Positions 12,509-24,341 of a DNA stretch of 64,000 nucleotides are shown piece after piece. The notes beneath the pieces are model-generated. The model did no database searches. It had not been told where the DNA came from and was given only the letters and a program-made list of their open reading frames with translations. Origin of the DNA: Misgurnus anguillicaudatus (taxonomy: Eukaryota; Chordata; Actinopteri; Cypriniformes; Cobitidae); contig NC_073354.2 of NCBI RefSeq assembly GCF_027580225.2, positions 10,764,001 to 10,828,000 on the forward strand. Direction: 5' to 3'. Each line of letters opens with the position of its first letter. Positions within the stretch are counted from its first letter, which is position 1. A program made the translations under genes and the position numbers.

Positions 12509-13004
12509 TATTCATTTTTTCATTATTATATTTCTGTATTTTATCATATCATTCATTAATTCATTGTATTTCTATATTTTATATGTCTCTTGGTGGTTCA
12601 GTTTCACATTTGGGAAGTTTCATAGAGCTGTTCTGTCTGTGTGTAAACAAGATAGATAAAGAGAATGTTTATGAAAGCCCAAGGTCTAAGGGATGATGCA
12701 GCTGAGCAAATTTGGATATAACAAGGTGCATGCTGTATTCCTGGGTAGACGAGGTTTGAACATTGAGGCATATGCAACTGAAACTAACTGTCCATCAATA
12801 AAACTCTGTTCTATTTTATCATCTAAAACCTCCGTCTCACGACTCTGTTTACGACTCTGTTTATGCTCTCCTCTAGCAATGATTGATCAGTTCTGTATCT
12901 GACAGATGCTTTAACAAAGTAAACGTATATTTTCTGACGTGATCTGGTGTCCGGGGCTGGATCGTTTTTTTATTTTTTCTGTGGTGTGGAGACCAGATCT
13001 AACA
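12509..13004 (+). repeat. 5' LTR, U3-truncated
   Basis: It aligns with 20515-21010 of the 3' LTR with about five substitutions seen by eye and ends in ...taaca just before the primer-binding site. A polyadenylation signal aataaa lies at 12797-12802. The first ~225 bp of U3 are missing; the sequence instead joins the satellite array inside a T/A-rich stretch shared by both partners. The 69-codon open frame inside it recurs in the 3' LTR and is not a gene. Confidence 0.92.
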
Positions 13005-13008
13005 GTTT

Positions 13009-13026
13009 TGGCGTAGTCGGCAGGAT
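13009..13026 (+). other. Retroviral primer-binding site (tRNA-Ser type)
   Basis: TGGCGTAGTCGGCAGGAT begins four bases after the LTR end. It is the reverse complement of the 18 nt 3' terminus (with CCA) of vertebrate tRNA-Ser of the AGA/TGA class, whose acceptor stem starts GTAGTCG. The tRNA match is from general knowledge of tRNA-Ser and was not searched. Confidence 0.75.
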
Positions 13027-13295
13027 AGAATAACAAGTTTTGTTGTCTCTATCCGAACGAGGAGTCGGGATTTTCTCTCGCACATCCAGATGTAAATGTT
13101 TCCAGACCACTGGCTTCTGACTCCAAGCCGCGAGTGAAGACGGAGTGTTAACCTCGGCTGGTCCGGTGTCCTCTCTCCTGACTCATCCACTTAAGCAAAA
13201 GCAAGAGTGAGTGTGTTCTGTTCTGACATTTTGGAAAATTCAGTACGTACTGTGTTTGGTAGCTTGTCTACTGGTCAGATTATATTACTTTGATA

Positions 13296-13409
13296 ATGGA
13301 GCAGTCAGAGACTGAAATCAAGCTAGATGATATAATTAAAAAGCTAAAACAACAGCTGAAAGAGTGCTTTAAGATCAAACAAGAGGAAAAAGAAAAATTC
13401 AGTTGCTAA
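13296..13409 (+). pseudogene. gag: Possible gag N-terminal remnant
   Basis: This is the first ATG frame after the leader. It codes 37 residues, highly charged and Lys/Glu-rich with a likely helix, then stops. The position fits gag, but the sequence is too short and biased to recognise a matrix domain, so the assignment rests on location. The next ~650 bp (13410-14060) hold no readable gag domain; I see many stops and a ~27 bp direct duplication at about 13799-13852. Confidence 0.35.
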
Positions 13410-14064
13410 ATATAACATCAAATATAATATAACATCAAAAGTATGTTGGGCGGTCTTTAGGTTACAAAGACAAAAATAAAGACATATTAAAGACGTATCT
13501 AAATAGTTAAAAAACATGTGTAAAGTTCAAAAAATGAAAACCCGAGAATTGAAGCGTATCCCTTGGATTTTTGTCACTTTGTCTAAATGTAGAAATTGAA
13601 AAGTGAAAATGTAAAATCAAGACAAACATAACAGAGATAAAAGAAGTTATGGAGGGAATGCTGAAGGGGTTATAAGATAGATAGTCAAAAGTTAAAATCT
13701 CAGTTGAAAATAAACTAAAATCTAAAATGGCTTATGTTTAAGTTACAACTCTTTGTTGATCAAAAGCAAATTACGTCGGTTTTACCAGATTTTAAATGTA
13801 TGCGACACCGGTAGTGACATCGATACATGCGACACTGGTAGTGACATCGATACAACCAGTTTCAGATTTTGACACAGACAATGATGTTTGTAAAAAGGGT
13901 AAATCATGTCCTTTGTGAGTTCAGATGAGTATTTTGGTTTTGCTACTTCTATGCTGTGCTTGGCAATGAAGATCTGCCTTTGCAAATGCCAGTTATACCA
14001 TAATATATATGATATATGCCGTCTAATTGTACAATGTTTAAGGAAGTTGCTTTTCGAAATTTGC

Positions 14065-14275
14065 CATGTATAAACATAACAGTTAAGGGACAGGATTATA
14101 AGTTTGTGGTTGAATCTTCCAAATTATTGTTAAGATTACAGCTGCTATCCACTGTCTGATAAAAGGACTATTTCATTAAGCTCCACAGGAGCGTACACAA
14201 CCACAGAATATTTCTCTAAAATTTTGATGGGTAAAATAAATGATAAAGTGTTTCAACTCTCATTTTGTTAACTAA
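14065..14275 (+). pseudogene. pro: Decayed retroviral protease region
   Basis: One frame reads ...ITVKGQDYKFVVESS..., resembling the strand before a retropepsin active site, with the expected Asp-Thr/Ser-Gly-Ala replaced by Glu-Ser-Ser-Lys. After two stops another frame gives SSTGAYTTTEYFSKIL. It lies between the gag position and the reverse transcriptase, as expected. Catalysis would be lost. Confidence 0.45.
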
Positions 14276-15530
14276 ATAAAATATGCTCAATAAATTTATG
14301 TTCAGATACGAATGGTGTGTGTGTGAAAGACAGTGTGCTGTTTTTCATAGAGTTGAGGGCTCAAAGTAAGTGTATGAAGGTTAGAGTAAGTGGAGTAAGT
14401 TTATGATGGTCAAAGGAAGTAGGGAATGTTAAATCCATGATCAGTTTTAACTGTTTGGAAGCTCTGAAAGAGATTTATTTTTCTTTATTGGTCAGAGATG
14501 GTTCAGCATAGTTTCAGTCAATCTGCCATGAGCAGACAGAAAAAGTTTGAAGAAGTTCTTGGTGAAACTTTGAGTAGTGAACGTTTAACTGACGATAGAG
14601 CTAAAAGAGATGTTTGGATAAAACTTTAGGTTTGGTTTGATGTAGGAAGATAAAACAGTAAGTAGTTTAGAATGAATTTGCAAGTTGTAAATGAAGGATA
14701 AATGAAAGTGTTGAAGAATCACTGAACGTTTGTGTGAGCAAAGGGGGTGGTTTGAGAGGCGCTGTATCTGTTCTTCCAGCAATTGCTGAAGCAAAAACAA
14801 AACAACGATAAGCTTTTCTCTTCTCTCTTTAAAGCTTTGAGAGAGAGTGCTTATGTGCCTACTCTATATGTTAGGGTCCATATTTTAAATACATATTTTA
14901 TTTTCCAATTGATAAGAAGCAGAGATAACAATCTTTCCATCTGATTTTCTTACAGAAGTTTCTTTAACATCAGAAACTAAACTATTCATGCAACAGGAGA
15001 AAGTTTGTTTTGACATTTCTCAGAGAAACTCGGTGTTATGGCCTAGGCAGCAGCTTTGCTGTGCGGTATGCAGCTGTGAATTCTGTGTACGTCATGATGT
15101 TGGCCAATCGAGATAACTTGAGTTTTATTTTGATGTTTCTCTGTGTTAAGTTTTTTCGGTTTAAGTATAATTTAAGTTTAATCACCTGTCGAGAATAGGG
15201 GAAATGAGATGTGTGAGTGAGTGTCACGTGTCATTTATGTTGCTTAACCCTTTTCAACAAGCATATTTTAAACAGGGGTTCGTAACATAAATGTGAACTC
15301 ATCCATGATATTTAAATCTTCCTCTCATTTTTCAGTTTGTCCCACATGTAGTCACTGTTGCAGTGTAGTAAGTGATATTATTCAGCCGTTTGGGTTTGAA
15401 TGTGTTGATCAATTTGAATTCAGATTAATTTAAAAGTTGAAATGTAACATAGCAGTTATGGATCATGGAGACTCACAGTTGATTATAGAGTAGCTAAGCA
15501 AACCAATACATTGATAAGATAAGACCTTTT

Positions 15531-16075
15531 GTGTCTGACTCATCAACGATTTCCAGCTTAATTAAACCGGAACACAAATGGTTTACAGTGTTTGATATGA
15601 CTAATGGATTTTGGTCTGTACCTATTGTAAAAGAAATTCTATCATTATTTGCTTTTACAATTAAGGTCAACCTGATATCAGCAGTCTTGCAAAATACATT
15701 TAAGACATCAAAGACATTTGAAAGATTTTGATTTAACATCAGTCATCTTTCAATATATTGATGATATATTGATTTGTTCAGAAGACAAACCTGAACATGA
15801 GAGAGACGTCAGGCTATTTGATTTCTTGTACAATAAAGAAGTAACAGTAGTAATCTTTGACCCAAATTCAAAGTGTATCGCAGGGTAAAAGACAAAAAAA
15901 CACCTAGTCGCTGTGAGGCAATAAAAAAGCATCTATTAACAACTATTCAAGAGCTGAGATTTCTTCTTTTTTTTGGTTTAAGTAATTACAGTCATAACTG
16001 GATTAAAGGGTATGCAGAAAAATCACAACCCTTAAACAAAGGTCATCCAAAGGCCCAAGACTCAGTTAACTAGAC
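15531..16075 (+). pseudogene. pol: Retroviral reverse transcriptase remnant (pol)
   Basis: Frame segments read in the order of a retroviral polymerase: WFTVFDMTNGFWSVPI (the first catalytic Asp region), then after a frameshift QYIDDILIC with the YIDD catalytic box at 15754-15765, then the connection-like ELRFLLFFGLSNYSHNWI and AEKSQPLN segments. Stops and frameshifts separate the pieces, and the stretch between the D region and YIDD is shorter than a normal palm domain, so an internal deletion is likely. It is non-functional in cis. Confidence 0.8.
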
Positions 16076-16560
16076 TCCTGAAGCTAACATAGCTTTTGAG
16101 GGATTGAAAGAAGCCTTATGCGAAGCTCCTGCACTTGACATGATTAATCACAGAAAGTCTTTTACATTGTATGTAAAGGAAACAAAGGGGTTATATGACA
16201 TCTGTTTTAATACAAGAAGATAGAAATAAGCCTGTACTGTATGGGTATTATTCACAATAACTTGACTTTGTTTTACAAAGCTGGGGTCTTGTTTACGAGC
16301 GATTCAGGCAGTGCATTTGGCCTTGCTTGGTCAAAAGATAACCATTATCTGCCATATTCTGTTTATGCTTTATTATCTTTAGAGAGAGCTGCTCGTATGA
16401 CATTGAAAAAGGCACACCATCAAATCCAGCTAAATAACTTGGTCTGTCTGAAGCAATTCCAAACAGCCATGATTGTGACTGTATAGATATTATACAAATA
16501 TTAAGTGTTCTTAGACAATTTGCCACTTAAAAATTCCAATTTGTTACAATGATGTGTATC
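16076..16560 (+). pseudogene. pol: RNase H region remnant (pol)
   Basis: Directly after the polymerase remnant, one frame gives TPEANIAFEGLKEALCEAPAL, which matches the start of the RNase H/tether region of gammaretroviral-type pol, followed by frameshifted pieces (for example LYVKE). No complete DEDD set can be traced. Confidence 0.6.
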
Positions 16561-16989
16561 TTTGTGGACAAAAGGGAAATGAAAGGCAAAATCACAAAAA
16601 CATGTGAATTGGCTAGTAACAAAACTAACATTTATATTTTAATATTTTGTTATGCCTGTGGAGCTGTGCATATATCTCGAGCAGGTTGGCAGCAGAGAGG
16701 TTTCCTGAGATGTCCCGGGAACAGGTTGTGGTAAAAGCCCACCTGAAGGGAGTTTCTAGTGAGATTAAAGGGAATACCTTGCTGACCAGGCAGCTACGGT
16801 TGCCAGCCGCATGAACGGCAGAGAAACTCTTACTGCTCAGAAGTGTCATCTATGGTGACAAACAGCTCACAGACATAGATGAGAAGATGATTTTCAAATT
16901 CAATGCTCCAGAGAGGAGAAATGAGAATGGTTTGAAAATAGTTGCAAATTGGCAAATGACAATATTTGGAAATTTTAACACCAATATGT

Positions 16990-17714
16990 AAATCCAAATA
17001 GTCTTTTCCTTATTTGGTCACACAGATACACAGTGTCGGACGCTTAGGCGTTTTTCAAATGTGTTCACATTTTAAGGCAAATTGGTGGGCGAAGGGTTTT
17101 AGGAAATAGGAAACAAGCAAAAGAAATTGTTTGCGGATGCGTAACTTCTCAAAACACAATTCTGCACCCAAATTCTATCAGTTGTAAGCAGAACACCTCA
17201 GGGCTGTTTGGTGAATTGCAGAGTGACTTTATAACCTTACCTAAGTGCGAGGGTTGTCAAGATATTACAATTATAACTGATAATTTTCTCGTTTGGTGTA
17301 AAGGTTTTCCTCACAAAGAAAGGCTTTGCTGCCTTTATGGCTAATATGCTGGTTCGAGACATCATTCCAGATGAAATGAAACATTGATTCTGATCAGGGT
17401 AAATGCTTTACTGGTCAGGTATGTCAGGAAGTCTGTAGGCTTTTGGAGATTCAATGGCATAGCTGCCATGAACTTCAGACCTTGCAGAAGTAAACTTACA
17501 TTTAATATCAGATTCTCTTTTTACATTTTGTATGGCTTTGACTGAAGTGGTACAAAAAGCAAAATTAGGTTCAGGATGCTGTAAAAATTATGGACAACAT
17601 AATATTGTGCCAGGGCAAATAATTTATAAAAATTTACAACACTCAGGTCTAAAACCAAGATGGGACGATCCTTATGCGGTCCTACTAGGTACCCCTTCAG
17701 CAATAAAACAATAA
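16990..17714 (+). pseudogene. pol: Integrase remnant (pol C-terminus)
   Basis: Fragments follow integrase order. One segment near 17210 reads GELQSDFITLPKCEG, like the first catalytic Asp strand of the core. A later segment resembles the Asp-rich 'DQGKCFTGQ' strand. The open stretch 17532-17714 ends with LKPRWDDPYAVLLGTPSAIK, a close fit to the C-terminal SH3-like domain of gammaretroviral integrases. Frames change several times. Confidence 0.75.
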
Positions 17715-17729
17715 AATTCAACAATAAAA

Positions 17730-19562
17730 ATCAGCAGTGAAGTTGCTAGGTAAACCTAGATGCAAAATTAGCTTATACTCCCCAAATCTTAGACAGACGA
17801 AATGCTGTGGGATGGAGTAGTGCATGAGAAGAACCTCGTTTTTTTTAGGACGAGGGGGTCACCCTCATGTTGAAGATAGGGGGGTGGGGGGCAAATGTTT
17901 AGCTCCTCCAGAACCAGCCTAGTCGTCTGAGGGTGTCTATAGTTTCTATGGGAGTCAAAGCTAGTTATTTACTAGCAATAGTCAAAACTAGTTGTTTCCT
18001 AGCAATAGTCAAAACAAGATATTTCCTAACAAATCTGTTTATACAAAGTTGTTTTTTGGCCATGGAGCTCTCTTGTTTTCCTTTCTTTTGTTTTTATGTT
18101 TTTGCAGAGATATATGTCGGCGGCCTTCAAGAAAATCGCTGAAAAATAAAGCCTTATCATGTTTACGAGTCTACTTGGTGCCAACCTCCAGCAGACAGCA
18201 GTTGGAACTCCGCTGTACTTCGAGATTCTGCCGGAAGGACAGACTGGCGAGACTTCGTGGATTCCGGTTGATTCCATGAACAGAGACATTCTGAGTTTCA
18301 AGAATCACAACTGACATGGTTGCAAGTGTTGTCTTCATGACATGACACAGAGTCAGAGATATATTAGATGTGATGTGTGTTTCACATCTGTTCAGAATGA
18401 TTCATGGATTCACTCTAACTGTATGCACTCAGTATTTGTATTGGCTATTAATTAACACATGGTTTTGTTTTAAAATTTAAGCCATTTGGCTGTTTTACAA
18501 GATTTATCCAGATTAAAACTAGGTAAATGGGTCATTTTTAATTATGACATTGAAGTGTATGAGCCAAATTAACACAAAAACAATGTTTTTGCTGTGTTGA
18601 TTTCTGATCACGATTCAGATCCATTATTCCATTCATGATAAGAAATCACAGTAATCTTAATTCGGCAGTAACTCTAGCTCATACATACGCTAAGATGCTT
18701 AATATTTCCAATTGTTGGGTATGTTAATCTTTTCTTCAAAAATCGACATCTGTATGTACGTCCATTACCGCTGTCTGATTTAGTCTCCATCATTGAACAA
18801 AGTAACATGGGTAACATTTGTAAAATTCTACAGTAATTGATTTGATAATCGACATCTCTATTCCATCTTTGAAAACTGGTAATCACCAGTTGATGGTTTT
18901 GCTATCAAAGTTGCAACCTTACCAGACAATTTGTTTATCTTACTATGCCCTATTGCTGGGAAGAGATGCTGAAAATGGCTGAAATTGTTAAAGTTGGAAA
19001 TGGCCATAGCATAAGCATTTAGGGATGGTAAAGAGTATATTTTCATAATCTTTGGGGGATTCTAATTGTACCAAATCACAAGGCGAAGTTGGTGTCAAGT
19101 GTATTATTATTGAACCACTGATAATGTTAAATCCTTACAGATGTGTTTTTAAGGTTGTCGATTATTCATGGAAAAGCAGTCTGCTATTCATAAGCAGTGT
19201 TTGCTACTACAAAAAGTAATCTTATCCAAGTAATTCCTAGTATTGGTCTGCGTACAACAGTACTGAATCAAACCATCTATTTGCTATAAATGTAAAATTT
19301 AAAGGGAATTCTTTCTGATATTGAAGGAAACGGGGTAAACATTACAAACTAGAAATGCGTTTCCAGTTTTCCAGATGTGACAAAGCTCTTCTGATAATGA
19401 CAAATGAAACACTATTTGCTCCTAATGGTACACACTTCGTTTGTGGTAAAAAAGCTTATCCATTTCTTCCTATGGGCTGAAAGGTAACCTGTTATTTGTA
19501 CCTTTTATCAGCGATGTGAGTAGTGTCAGAGGATTATGCACTTAATCATAAGACATACTTAA
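17730..19562 (+). pseudogene. env: Degenerate envelope surface (SU) region
   Basis: By position this is the start of env and the surface subunit. All frames are interrupted and no signal peptide or furin site could be fixed. A short tandem of 'actagcaatagtcaaaacta'-like text occurs at about 17960-18030. A stop codon (19560-19562) sits just before the open transmembrane segment. Confidence 0.45.
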
Positions 19563-20156
19563 CGTTTGATTTCTGATACTGAGAAATGGTTAAGAAGACT
19601 TTTTCCATTCTTAGGGGTAACTGATTTACAAAATGAAGTACAAGCTTTACATGAAGCATTTGAGGCTACAGCGAACGCCACTCTCATTTCTATTGCTAAT
19701 ATTTTGGACGAAGTAAATGCAATTAGAAAGGTTGTTTTGCAAAATCGAATGGCACTTGACATGCTGTTGGCTTCTCAGGGGGGCACATGTAAGGTAATTG
19801 CAGCCGAATGTTGCCTTTATATTCCGGACGCTTCCGGGAAAGTGGTTCATAATCTGGCTAAAGTTTTACACGAACAAATAGCTAAACTAAATGAAGACCA
19901 TGGTCTTTTCTCATCTGATTGGGACGTATGGTTTACATCAATATTAGGACCACTGTGGAATCATTTGAAGGCACCTTTGGTAGTTGTAATTTCAGGAGTG
20001 TTTATCATCTTGCTCTTGTACATTGCTATAAAAGTGTTGATTTGTCTTATTAGACACTTGACTGTGACAGGCCCATCAAGGCCATTATCCAGTGTAAGAC
20101 ACACTCCCTCAACCGACGCTGGTATGCGGAATGACGGAAATGACCTGTTCTTTTAA
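19563..20156 (+). pseudogene. env: Retroviral Env transmembrane subunit, open reading segment
   Basis: The frame is open for 197 codons, starting right after a stop and without its own initiating ATG; the first Met lies mid-domain. Counting residues from codon 19566: an N-terminal helix-rich region with heptad hydrophobics (about 15-60), the LQNRMALD motif at 58-65 that opens the immunosuppressive-like segment, the covalent Env motif CX6CC at Cys75/Cys82/Cys83, a second helix, a membrane-spanning helix at about 137-162, and a ~34-residue cytoplasmic tail. The CX6CC pattern is typical of gamma-type Env. It is the only long intact stretch of the provirus. With SU broken, a complete Env cannot be made here. 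Confidence 0.85.
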
Positions 20157-20272
20157 GAATATGTAGAATGGAAAAGTATGGATAGGCGCCATCCAAGCTT
20201 TTTAAAGATACATTTTGATAAAGATTATGAAGGGTTGCTTGCAATAATCATTTAATTTTGTCATATATGATT

Positions 20273-20284
20273 AAGAGGGGGGAG
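20273..20284 (+). other. Polypurine tract
   Basis: AAGAGGGGGGAG immediately precedes the TG that opens the 3' LTR, the standard plus-strand priming site of retroviruses. Confidence 0.85.
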
Positions 20285-21010
20285 TGAAGGATCCTACCTT
20301 AGATCCTCACGTGCCGAATGTTTTTATTATTGTGTTTTTTTAATGTTTAATCATTTATTTACATAATCATCATAATCATTTTATAATCATTAGTTATTAT
20401 CCATTTAATTATTTTATTTGATTATTTAATATTATTTTATCATTATCAATTTCATTATTATCATTTTTATTATTACATTTTTGTTTATTAATTCATTTAT
20501 TCATTATTGTTTTTTATTCATTTTTTCATTATTATATTTCTGTATTTTATCATATCATTCATTAATTCATTGTATTTCTATATTTTATATGTCTCTTGGT
20601 GGTTCAGTTTCACATTTGGGAAGTTTCATAGAACTGTTCTGTCTGTGTGTAAACAAGATAGATAAAGAGAATGTTTATGAAAGCCCAAGGTCTAAGGGAT
20701 GATGCAGCTGAGCAAATTTGGATATAACAAGTTGCATGCTGTATTCCTGGGTAGACGAGGTTTGAACATTGAGGCATATGCAACTGAAACTAACTGTCCA
20801 TCAATAAAACTCTGTTCTATTTTATCATCTAAAACCTCCGTCTCACGACTCTGTTTACGACTCTGTTTATGCTCTCCTCTAGCAACGATTGATCAGTTCT
20901 GTATCTGACAGATGCTTTAACAAAGTAAACGTTTATTTTCTGACGTGATCTGGTGTCCGGGGCTGGATCGTTTTTTTATTTTGTCTGTGGTGTGGAGACC
21001 AGATCTAACA
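20285..21010 (+). repeat. 3' LTR, complete (~726 bp)
   Basis: It starts TGAAGG after the polypurine tract and ends TAACA, giving TG...CA termini. U3 holds a long T/A-rich run of 'cattattatcatt' text (20320-20580) that is missing from the left LTR. The signal aataaa lies at 20803-20808. No target duplication can be tested because the left flank is gone. Confidence 0.9.
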
Positions 21011-21051
21011 CGACCTTTCAATTAATGTGTAGAAGAAAATGAATTCAAATT

Positions 21052-21185
21052 TGGTAACACTTTAGTTTACAGTGGGTTTGTTGCATGTTACATACAGTAA
21101 TGACAGTAAATTATGCATAATTACATGCAGCTAACCCTAAACCAAACCTTAACCCTATGTTGTTACAGTAATCATTATTACTCAC
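21052..21185. repeat. Fragment of a 'ggtaacacttta' dispersed repeat
   Basis: It begins tttggtaacactttagtttacagtg, a common terminus of teleost dispersed elements; the related terminus aagtgttacc occurs at 39608. Only one end is recognisable. Confidence 0.4.
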
Positions 21186-21212
21186 TTCTTAAATTGTGGT
21201 CTGCCTGTTTAG

Positions 21213-22284
21213 TTAAAGGCAGAGTAGGCAGGTTTAAGTCTAAAAAAGTCTAAAACACTTTTTTCCAAATTTGTTTAAACTGTCTTTATATACCAATACA
21301 TAAGTAAAATGTAAGTACTCTGAAAAAGGGAGTATAAAATCGAGTGTCTGTAGACCTCTCACGACTGTTTTAATCACAGCTAATTTTTCCATTCACTCCA
21401 CCCCCTCCCTTCTGGGTTACTTCTTGTAAAGCCACGCCCCCAAAACACATGAACGCCTGACGCTGACCGGCTCTGCTGGGAGAAGCATTTACCTGAGATG
21501 AGCGGAGAGAAGGGGGCGCGGTGCATTTAGTAACATCATGTCACAATCACATGTAATAATACACCTAACTTTATCACTATGAATATAAACAAATACGATA
21601 GCTTTAAGTACTCACTATTAAGCTAGCATATCGATACTGGTAAAGTTTAAAATATATTTTGTTTGATTCGGTAACAAATGAGCTAGTTATATTTATAAGA
21701 CAAAGCTAAAAACAGGTTGCATTGATAGTTTTTTCATTACCATCAATTACACCATGATGAAGTTGAATTTCGTGGAAGATTCATAACATAAACTGTGTTT
21801 TGCATGTAAGAGTTTCCATGATGAAAGCATTGTTGACTCTGATGAGGACTACACACCGAATAAAATACTGCTGCCGCATCGTCGACTTGAGGAAAAGCCA
21901 CGCTTCTCGTTTGATTTCTTCGTTTATTCCTTCTTTGCCTTGTTTGCCTTCGCCGACTGGATATGCAGGTACTGTGAGTTCTGAATGCACTTTCTCTGCC
22001 ATACTTTTGCTCTTACTAGAGTGCCTTGTGCACGTTCAAATCAATCGGGTGTGCGCATGTGTGGGCAGATCCCGTAGCAACAGGGGTGGTAGCCATAGTT
22101 GCGAGAGAGAGTGACAGTCGCGCAAGCCAATCATTTGTTTCGTCGTGAAAGGTCTACAGACACTCGCGTTTTATACTCTCTTTTTTAGAGTACTTACATT
22201 TGAATTATGTATTGGTATATAAAGACAGTTTAAACAAATTTGTAAAAAAGTTTTTTAGATAATTCCTGCCTATCCTGCCTTTCC
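21213..22284. mobile_element. TTAA-type foldback transposon, ~1.07 kb
   Basis: Left and right arms of about 140 bp are inverted copies: TTAA then AGGCAGAGTAGGCAGG on the left, CCTGCCTATCCTGCCT on the right. The arms include a shared 'gtctgtagacct' and 'tatatac/gtataaag' stretch. Only the left side keeps a perfect TTAA; the right reads TTCC. The interior (21360-22110) has no recognisable transposase. Confidence 0.75.
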
Positions 22285-23103
22285 CTAAAACACACATTAA
22301 GAACTGCTGCTATGATCACTATAAAAGGCACACAATCTTAACTCTTTCCCCACCATTGACAAGTTATCTTGTCAATTAAGAGAAAACATTTGCATAAAAG
22401 TTTATTTACATTATCCAATTTATGAAAAAAAATGAAGCAAAAACGTTATTTACTAATTGCAAACTCTGTGTATGTTTTGATAATCGTTCTGAATCTGATC
22501 TCTAACAAAATTCCTTTACCATAATGCAATTATTTAAGCTTTTTGCTAAAAAAATATATTTTTAAAGAAAAATTCCCATATTTAAGAGTTAATAGATAAA
22601 TATAGATAGGATGAAAGGTTTTTTTCCTGTTTTGTCTGTTTGTTTGTTTATTTGTTTGAAAGCAGAGGGTCTGTTCTTTCATTTGATATATTTGTATGTT
22701 TATATATTTTTAAAAGAAAATTTTCTTGTTGTAAAACTTTTGTGAAAATCACAAAAAATAATGGTGGGCTGACAGGGAAGAAGTTAATTTGGTGTAAATG
22801 TTCTGCTGACACTAATATAGTTTGGTATTCAAGGCAAATAGCATTGTGGGTTTTTTTGTCAATGGTGTGCACTCTATACAGTTATTAGCCAAATTTACAT
22901 AGATAAATAACTTTATAAATATTTATGACACAATGAGCACCTGGTTAAACTGGTTAGTAGACGGTTAGTGAATGACTGTGAAGAAGAGACAAATCACAAA
23001 CAGTTACAGCAGAGTAGTAAATTTGCTGAATTCACCTCGTGTTTATGTTTTTTGTGAAGGTCCAACCATCTCAAGACCTCTTCAGCTCTGTATTATTCAT
23101 TTA

Positions 23104-23107
<4 letters not shown>

Positions 23108-23178
<71 letters not shown>
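23108..23178. repeat. (TC)n microsatellite
   Basis: About 35 uninterrupted TC units. The Leu-Ser open frame across it is a by-product. Confidence 0.97.
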
Positions 23179-23181
<3 letters not shown>

Positions 23182-23319
23182 ATAGTAACAAAGTCGTTTC
23201 AGGTTACAGTTCATGGGGTGTCGCCATGTCAACAGTGTTTAGTGTTCTGAAGTGTTAACCCCGTCGTGAGACAGGCAGTGTATTAATACCACGATAGTGA
23301 GAAAAGGATTATGAAAGTA

Positions 23320-23321
<2 letters not shown>

Positions 23322-23394
<73 letters not shown>
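23322..23394. repeat. (GT)n microsatellite
   Basis: About 36 GT units with one interruption (gc) near 23370. Confidence 0.97.
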
Positions 23395-24341
23395 ACAAGC
23401 TCTGCCAGGAAATATCTGAAGTAACTTCCTTAAACAAAAATACCTAAAAATGTTTCTGTAGGAACATACAGTGGAAGTCAAATGGATCACCATGTCCTAT
23501 AATGTTAATGGTGGATTGCACAACTCTGCAGTCAAAATTTACAGTCAAAATTTGACTGAATTGCTAAAAAAAATGAATTGGCAAGGAGTCCTTGCTGATA
23601 CAAATTTACATTCTGGAGTGAAAAGCAATGAATAAAGCTAAATCATACTGAACAATAAAATAACCCAGAATAACAATTCTTCATAAAAGGCCGTGTCATC
23701 ACATTACATCACTGCTCATTTGCATCTAGATAAAACTTCTTTCAGCTATATCGACTTGAAATGTGCACATTGCATCCCCATTGCCAGCATTACATGAAAA
23801 TAAGTAATTTCCAGTCATTGCAGATGATTGTATGCTTAAAAGACCAAGAATGTACAGTGGAAATTGTAAATGTTAAAGCAGCACGTCTCAGCGTGTGTTG
23901 GTTCATCTGTTTTGAACTCTTAAGAGTGATCATGCATGACTATTGTCATCGCCTTTAGAGGAAGAGAAAAAATGAGGAGGGGGTGCATTGGTATTTTATT
24001 CCTCTATGAATATTAATGTGTAATAGAACAGCAGATAAAAGGGACGAGCCCCGGTGCTATCCGATGTCTCGTGCTTGTGTAAGAACAGAACTTTATCTGA
24101 GTTTCCAGGAACGAACAGTACCACAACACTGCAGTCTGCTCAGCTCCCAAAACAGCAAGCGTCATCAGCAATCAGCAAGGCCAGGGCTGGCCTGTGTCAG
24201 GAAAATCTGCACACACACACATACATAAAAATGCTAATGAACAAGCAGAACTTCCAGTGTTCACACTAGGGTCGAACTCCAACTGCCTTGAGCAGTGCAA
24301 GTTACAGTATGAATATTAAAAATTGTCTGAAGTTTATTAAT

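Larger units (their letters stand above)
12509..21010 (+). mobile_element. Endogenous retrovirus, 5'-truncated, broken internal genes
   Basis: Two direct repeats (12509-13004 and the end of 20285-21010) are LTRs that differ at only about five positions over ~495 aligned bases. Between them come, in order, a tRNA-Ser type primer-binding site, a possible gag start, protease, reverse transcriptase, RNase H and integrase remnants, an envelope region with an open transmembrane segment, and a polypurine tract. That order and the CX6CC Env motif fit gamma/epsilon-like fish retroviruses. Gag, pro and pol carry many stops and frameshifts. The left LTR lacks its first ~225 bp, so no target-site duplication can be checked. 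Confidence 0.93.
22285..24341. other. Gene-free stretch with two microsatellites
   Basis: AT-rich sequence with no supported exon or long repeat outside the two dinucleotide runs listed separately. Open frames here are short or microsatellite-driven. Confidence 0.6.

Noticed and set aside
12693..20908. 69-codon frames in both LTRs
   Set aside because: Identity reflects the LTR repeat; the frame spans the polyadenylation signal and has no coding hallmark.
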